A stretch of DNA of 15,370 nucleotides from CAZNQW01 sp964575225. Its GTDB lineage: Bacteria; Chloroflexota; Anaerolineae; JAAYZQ01. The first letter of the stretch is position 1; each line of letters starts with the position of its first letter. The position numbers were made by a program, and so were the translations under genes. The stretch lies in contig CAZNQW010000081.1 in NCBI GenBank assembly GCA_964575225.1, positions 1-15,370 of the forward strand, in the 5' to 3' direction. Of this stretch, positions 12,433-15,370 are shown piece by piece. The notes under the pieces are model-generated. The model was not told where the DNA came from. It saw only the letters and a list, made by a program, of their open reading frames with translations, and searched no databases.

Positions 12433-13320
12433 ATGGCAAAACAGACATCAACGAGCGACTCGGGACGGCAGATCAGACTGGACGATGGCCGGCTGCTGGG
12501 ATTGGCGGAATACGGTGACCTGGCAGGCAAGCCTATCTTCTTCTGTCACGGCACCCCTAGCTCGCGACTCGTGCATCCGGACGCGTCGATCACCGCCGAG
12601 ATGGGGGTGCGCCTTATCGCCCTGGATCGCCCGGGCTGCGGCCTGTCCGATTTTCAGCGTAATCGCCGTTTTCTGGATTGGCCGGATGATGTGGCCGAGG
12701 TCGCCGATCGGCTTGGGCTGGACCGTTTTGGCATGGTGGGCGTGTCGGGTGGGGGGCCCTACGTGGCTGCCTGCGCCTTCAAGATCCCGGAGCGCCTGAC
12801 CGCAGCGGTCATGGTGGGTTGTGTGGGCCCTTCCGACGTGCCTGGCGTGATGGAGGGCATGCCGGCCATCCGAAGGGTGGGCGCCCTGCTGGGTCGAGTT
12901 GCGCCTGGGTTGCTGCGTCCCCTGCTGTGGTGGTTTCAAAATCCCCATCGCAATCTGGAGCGATTCGTGGCGAGCTACACTGCCCACAACCTCGAACCGG
13001 ACCGGGCGCTGTTTGCCCAGCCCGAATTCATGAATATGTTGAAAGCCAGCTATGTCGAGTCAACTCGGTCGGGCGTGAGGGGATTTGCCTGGGAAGTGCG
13101 CCTGGTGTCCCGCCCGTGGGGGTTCCGCCTGCAGGACATCTCCATGGATGTCCATCTCTGGCACGGGGAACGGGATACCAGTACGCCTCCGGCGATGGCC
13201 CGCTACATGGCCGAGGTGATGCCCAACGCTCATCTCACCATGTTTCCTCACGAGGGCCATCTGCTGATATTCACTCGCTGGCGCGAGATCTTGGAGCTTG
13301 TGAATGGAGCCGGCCAATGA
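12433..13320 (+). CDS. Alpha/beta hydrolase
   Basis: Single-domain alpha/beta-hydrolase, 295 aa, cytosolic (no signal peptide). The oxyanion-hole motif HGTPSSR lies at 39-45. The nucleophile elbow GVSGGGPY gives Ser105. The likely acid is Asp248 in HGERDTSTPP, and the base is His276 in HEGH. A helical cap region spans about 135-225. The fold is shared by esterases, epoxide hydrolases, peptidases and C-C hydrolases, and substrate cannot be read from the sequence. The ATG at 12433 is chosen because the in-frame extension to 12328 runs through the promoter region. The ribosome binding site is weak (a G-rich stretch just upstream). It precedes the Mrp gene by 100 nt and probably shares its transcript. 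Confidence 0.93.
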   Translation: MAKQTSTSDSGRQIRLDDGRLLGLAEYGDLAGKPIFFCHGTPSSRLVHPDASITAEMGVRLIALDRPGCGLSDFQRNRRFLDWPDDVAEVADRLGLDRFGMVGVSGGGPYVAACAFKIPERLTAAVMVGCVGPSDVPGVMEGMPAIRRVGALLGRVAPGLLRPLLWWFQNPHRNLERFVASYTAHNLEPDRALFAQPEFMNMLKASYVESTRSGVRGFAWEVRLVSRPWGFRLQDISMDVHLWHGERDTSTPPAMARYMAEVMPNAHLTMFPHEGHLLIFTRWREILELVNGAGQ

Positions 13321-13357
13321 GCGACACTGGCCAAACTCCCGTCGCAATGCCAATGAT

Positions 13358-13386
13358 GACTGCCCTGCCCTGCAACAAGGGCAGTC
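13358..13386 (+). other. 9-bp intercistronic hairpin between hydrolase and Mrp genes
   Basis: GACTGCCCT (13358-13366) and AGGGCAGTC (13378-13386) form a perfect 9-bp stem with an 11-nt loop, ending 21 nt before the GGAGG of the Mrp gene. No T-run follows, so it is more likely an RNA-processing or stability element than a terminator. Confidence 0.5.
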
Positions 13387-13407
13387 GGAGAAAAAGAAAT
13401 CAATTCT

Positions 13408-13412
13408 GGAGG
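13408..13412 (+). promoter_or_regulatory. Ribosome binding site deciding the Mrp start
   Basis: GGAGG eight nt before a TTG at 13421. Residues downstream of this TTG begin the MIP18 domain directly, whereas residues encoded upstream (from ATG 13304) are low-quality and overlap the hydrolase gene. Confidence 0.7.
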
Positions 13413-13420
13413 TTTTTCTG

Positions 13421-14500
13421 TTGATTACCGAAGCAGCCGTACGCAAAGCATTGGAAGGGGTCATGGACCCCGAGTTGCACCGCAGCCTGATCGACTTGGG
13501 CATGGTGCGTGAGGTAAAGGTGGAAGGCGGGCAGGTCCAGGTCACGCTGGCCCTGACGACGATGGGCTGCCCTCTCAAGGGGCAGATTTCAGCCGACGTG
13601 GAGAATGCCGTCCGCGCCTTGGAAGGTGTCCAAGAGGTGGCGGTGCTTTTGACCGAGATGACGGCCGAGGAGAAAAAGCGGGCGGGCATTGGCGTGCCAG
13701 GGCCCGAAAAGGGGGCGGCCGAAGACCTGAACGATATCCGCCACGTAATTGCCGTGATGAGCGGCAAGGGGGGTGTGGGCAAGTCGCTGGTGAGCGGCCT
13801 GTTGGCTGTGACCTTGCGAAACAAGGGCTACCGGGTGGGTGTGTTGGATGCCGACATCACCGGGCCGAGCATCCCCAAGATGTTCCTGCCCAATGGCGCC
13901 AGGTTGGGAGTGAGTCCCCTGGGCCCTGTGCCGCCGGAGAGCAAGACGGGCGTCAAAATCATGTCCATCAACCTGCTCTTGGACCAGGAGGATATGGCCG
14001 TCATCTGGCGCGGACCTCTGGTTGCCGGAGCCATCAAGCAGTTCTGGGGCGATATCTACTGGGGCGCCCTGGATTATCTGATCGTGGACCTGCCGCCGGG
14101 CACGTCGGACGCTGCGCTCACGGTGCTCCAATCGCTGCCCATTTCGGGCATCGTGTTGGTCAGTTCGCCGCAGGGCCTGGCTGGCATGGTGGTTCGCAAG
14201 GCGGCGAACATGGTCGAGCAGATGCAGGCGCCCATGTTGGGCCTGATCGAGAACATGAGCTACTTTGAATGCCCTGACACCGGCAAGCGGTACGAGATCT
14301 TTGGGCCCAGCCATGCAGAGCAGACGGCCAAGAGCATCGGCATCCCCTTCCTGGGAAGCCTGCCCATCGATCCCGAAATCGCCCGCCTGTGCGACGCCGG
14401 GCGCGTCGAGGAGGTGCCGACCGAGGTCTTTGAGCCGATAGCTCAGGCGTTGGTCGAGCGTGCGCCCGAAGCCAGGCGCTCCCTTTTCCTGAAGGTCTGA
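13421..14500 (+). CDS. Mrp/NBP35-type Fe-S cluster carrier ATPase with N-terminal MIP18 domain
   Basis: Cytosolic P-loop ATPase that carries or inserts Fe-S clusters, 359 aa. The N-terminal MIP18/DUF59 domain (about 3-80) shows MDPELHRSLIDLGMV and TTMGCPL. The ATPase part starts near 106, with the deviant Walker A SGKGGVGKS (114-122), VLDADITGPSIP (141-152) and LIVDLPPGTSD (220-230). Many family members bind a cluster through CxxC in a segment like MSYFxCPxCG. Here it reads MSYFECPDTGKRY, so the second cysteine is Thr287 and only Cys284 remains. The start is TTG at 13421, behind GGAGG; an ATG at 13304 would overlap the hydrolase and add 39 poor residues. The following tRNA methyltransferase gene starts four nt after its stop. 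Confidence 0.95.
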   Translation: MITEAAVRKALEGVMDPELHRSLIDLGMVREVKVEGGQVQVTLALTTMGCPLKGQISADVENAVRALEGVQEVAVLLTEMTAEEKKRAGIGVPGPEKGAAEDLNDIRHVIAVMSGKGGVGKSLVSGLLAVTLRNKGYRVGVLDADITGPSIPKMFLPNGARLGVSPLGPVPPESKTGVKIMSINLLLDQEDMAVIWRGPLVAGAIKQFWGDIYWGALDYLIVDLPPGTSDAALTVLQSLPISGIVLVSSPQGLAGMVVRKAANMVEQMQAPMLGLIENMSYFECPDTGKRYEIFGPSHAEQTAKSIGIPFLGSLPIDPEIARLCDAGRVEEVPTEVFEPIAQALVERAPEARRSLFLKV

Positions 14501-14503
14501 GCC

Positions 14504-15052
14504 GTGTCCTCGTCGAGCCCGCTTCCGCCAGCACCCCAGGGCGACCAGCCGGTCGCCCTGGCGCCGCAGGTGGTTTCGTACCGGCCCATCGGTGTCATCC
14601 ATAGCCCCTTTTCATGCGTCGAGAATGTGCCCATCCAGCCCGTGGCGGCGGTGGGTGTGCGGGGCGTCGTCGAAGTGTGGCCCGAGTTTGTAGGAGGCCT
14701 GCAGGATCTGGCCGGCTTTTCGCACATTATGCTGCTGTACCACTTTCATTGTGTGACCCAGACCCGGATGACCGTGATCCCCTTCATGGATCGCGAGCCT
14801 CGGGGCGTGTTTGCTACCCGGGCGCCGGTGCGCCCCAATCCCATCGGCCTGTCGGTAGTCCGATTGCTGAGTGTGGAAGACAACCGGCTGCACATCGAGG
14901 GCGTGGATGTGGTGGATGGGACGCCGCTGTTGGACATCAAGCCCTACGCCGCCGAATTCGATCACCATCCCGCCGAACGGATCGGCTGGCTGGAGCGGAC
15001 GCGGGGGCAGGTGCAGAACACCCGTTCGGACGATCGCTTTGTTTCCAAGTGA
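14504..15052 (+). CDS. TrmO/TsaA family tRNA methyltransferase
   Basis: Likely SAM-dependent enzyme methylating N6-threonylcarbamoyladenosine at position 37 of tRNA, 182 aa. The family core starts at YRPIGVIHSPF (26-36). The hallmark GVFATRAPVRPNPIGLS is at 101-117 and DGTPLLDIKPY at 138-148. The tail GWLERTR...SDDRF matches short-form members, which lack the extra C-terminal domain of the 235-aa E. coli enzyme. GTG at 14504, four nt after the Mrp stop with AAGG inside the Mrp end, gives a Pro/Ser-rich 22-residue leader unusual for the family. A GTG nearer the core, at about 14572, is an alternative. Translationally linked to the Mrp gene. Some TsaA-like proteins act on other substrates, so the exact reaction is inferred from family. 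Confidence 0.92.
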   Translation: MSSSSPLPPAPQGDQPVALAPQVVSYRPIGVIHSPFSCVENVPIQPVAAVGVRGVVEVWPEFVGGLQDLAGFSHIMLLYHFHCVTQTRMTVIPFMDREPRGVFATRAPVRPNPIGLSVVRLLSVEDNRLHIEGVDVVDGTPLLDIKPYAAEFDHHPAERIGWLERTRGQVQNTRSDDRFVSK

Positions 15053-15118
15053 TCGGCCTGGGGTGAGCGCCGTGCCCGCTGAACTGAGGCGAGTCAATTC
15101 AAAGGAAAAAGAGTTCGG

Positions 15119-15370
15119 ATGATGTTTCGATCAAATCGTGGGGGGTGGATCATCGGGGGTGTGGTGGCAGTGGCCATCTTTGTGCTGCTGGCTGCCATCA
15201 GTGGCCGTTCGACCCCCGGATCTGCCCTCCCCGAACTGGCCGCGGGCGAAAGCGAGACCCTGCGAGCCCAAGTGCTAGAGGTACTTGAGCAGGGCACCGT
15301 CGATCAGGGCGAGTTTGAGCAGCCCTACCAAATCCTTCGCCTGCGCATCACGGAAGGCCCGGCCCGGGGG
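15119..15370 (+). CDS. YibE/F-like membrane protein, N-terminal part (runs off right edge)
   Basis: The first 84 residues are visible and the frame stays open to the window end. A single membrane segment (about 9-27) follows a basic N-terminus. An exported segment then reads ETLRAQVLEVLEQG, and after that QPYQILRLRITEGPARG. This second segment resembles the extracytoplasmic start of YibE/F-family proteins, which continue into a multi-helix membrane region. Two adjacent ATGs (15119 and 15122) could serve; AAGGAAAAAGAG lies upstream. It is 66 nt downstream of the tRNA methyltransferase gene. The family has no settled function, and the call rests on a short piece. Confidence 0.6.
   Translation, partial: MMFRSNRGGWIIGGVVAVAIFVLLAAISGRSTPGSALPELAAGESETLRAQVLEVLEQGTVDQGEFEQPYQILRLRITEGPARG

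Noticed and set aside
13304..13420. ATG 13304 as the Mrp start
   Set aside because: It would add 39 low-quality residues, overlap the hydrolase and ignore the GGAGG placed before TTG 13421.
13589..14602. 337-codon open frame on the minus strand
   Set aside because: Antisense shadow of the Mrp gene; His/Gln/Arg-rich composition typical of reverse frames.

Overview
The window reads as a piece of a chromosome from a moderately GC-rich bacterium. The most likely group is Chloroflexota (Anaerolineae-like). That assignment is an inference from gene content and style: paired sugar-type ABC permeases with large insertions, tandem S41 proteases, a Thr/Pro-rich propeller lipoprotein, an Mrp ATPase preceded by a MIP18 domain, and a YibE/F-like protein. 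A run of exactly 100 Ns (11484-11583) shows this is a scaffolded draft assembly. No rRNA, tRNA, IS element, prophage or CRISPR array was seen.

Layout. (1) 1-2812, minus strand: two overlapping ABC permease genes, MalF-like then MalG-like; the second runs off the left edge. Both carry large insertions between their first membrane helix and the conserved core. No solute-binding protein or ATPase gene lies in the window. (2) 2813-3250: a 438-bp divergent control region. It holds a near-consensus sigma70 promoter for the permeases, a second promoter facing right, and a structured leader ending in an intrinsic-terminator-like hairpin just before the next gene. (3) 3251-8232, plus strand: a tight cluster of two tandem S41 (CtpA-type) proteases, smpB, and a large lipoprotein. 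The lipoprotein joins a TolB-like beta-propeller to a C-terminal domain with the zinc-ligand pattern of M15 (VanX/VanY-type) peptidases. (4) 10030-8277, minus strand: an OmpR-type regulator with a degenerate receiver, followed by a winged-helix/Fe-S protein, driven by a perfect TTGACA-17-TATAAT promoter. (5) 10115-10349: a gene-free stretch, locally AT-rich, with two perfect or near-perfect hairpins. (6) 12281-10350, minus strand: a PHP-family phosphoesterase interrupted by the assembly gap, followed by an unrecognised, very acidic protein with WDEF hexapeptide repeats and a C-terminal cysteine cluster. (7) 12433-15370, plus strand: alpha/beta hydrolase, Mrp-type Fe-S carrier ATPase, TrmO-type tRNA methyltransferase, and the start of a YibE/F-like membrane protein.

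How the genes may work together. The S41-S41-smpB-lipoprotein cluster brings trans-translation (SmpB) next to exported tail-specific proteases, a family whose E. coli member (Prc/Tsp) can degrade ssrA-tagged proteins. A cell-envelope quality-control or wall-remodelling unit is plausible but inferred. The regulator/Fe-S pair looks like a redox- or metal-responsive module. The Mrp and Fe-S genes are consistent with Fe-S cluster metabolism.

The strongest candidates for something undescribed are the propeller-M15 lipoprotein, the inserted permease pair, the attenuator-like leader at about 3133-3231, and the acidic WDEF/Cys protein coupled to the PHP enzyme.
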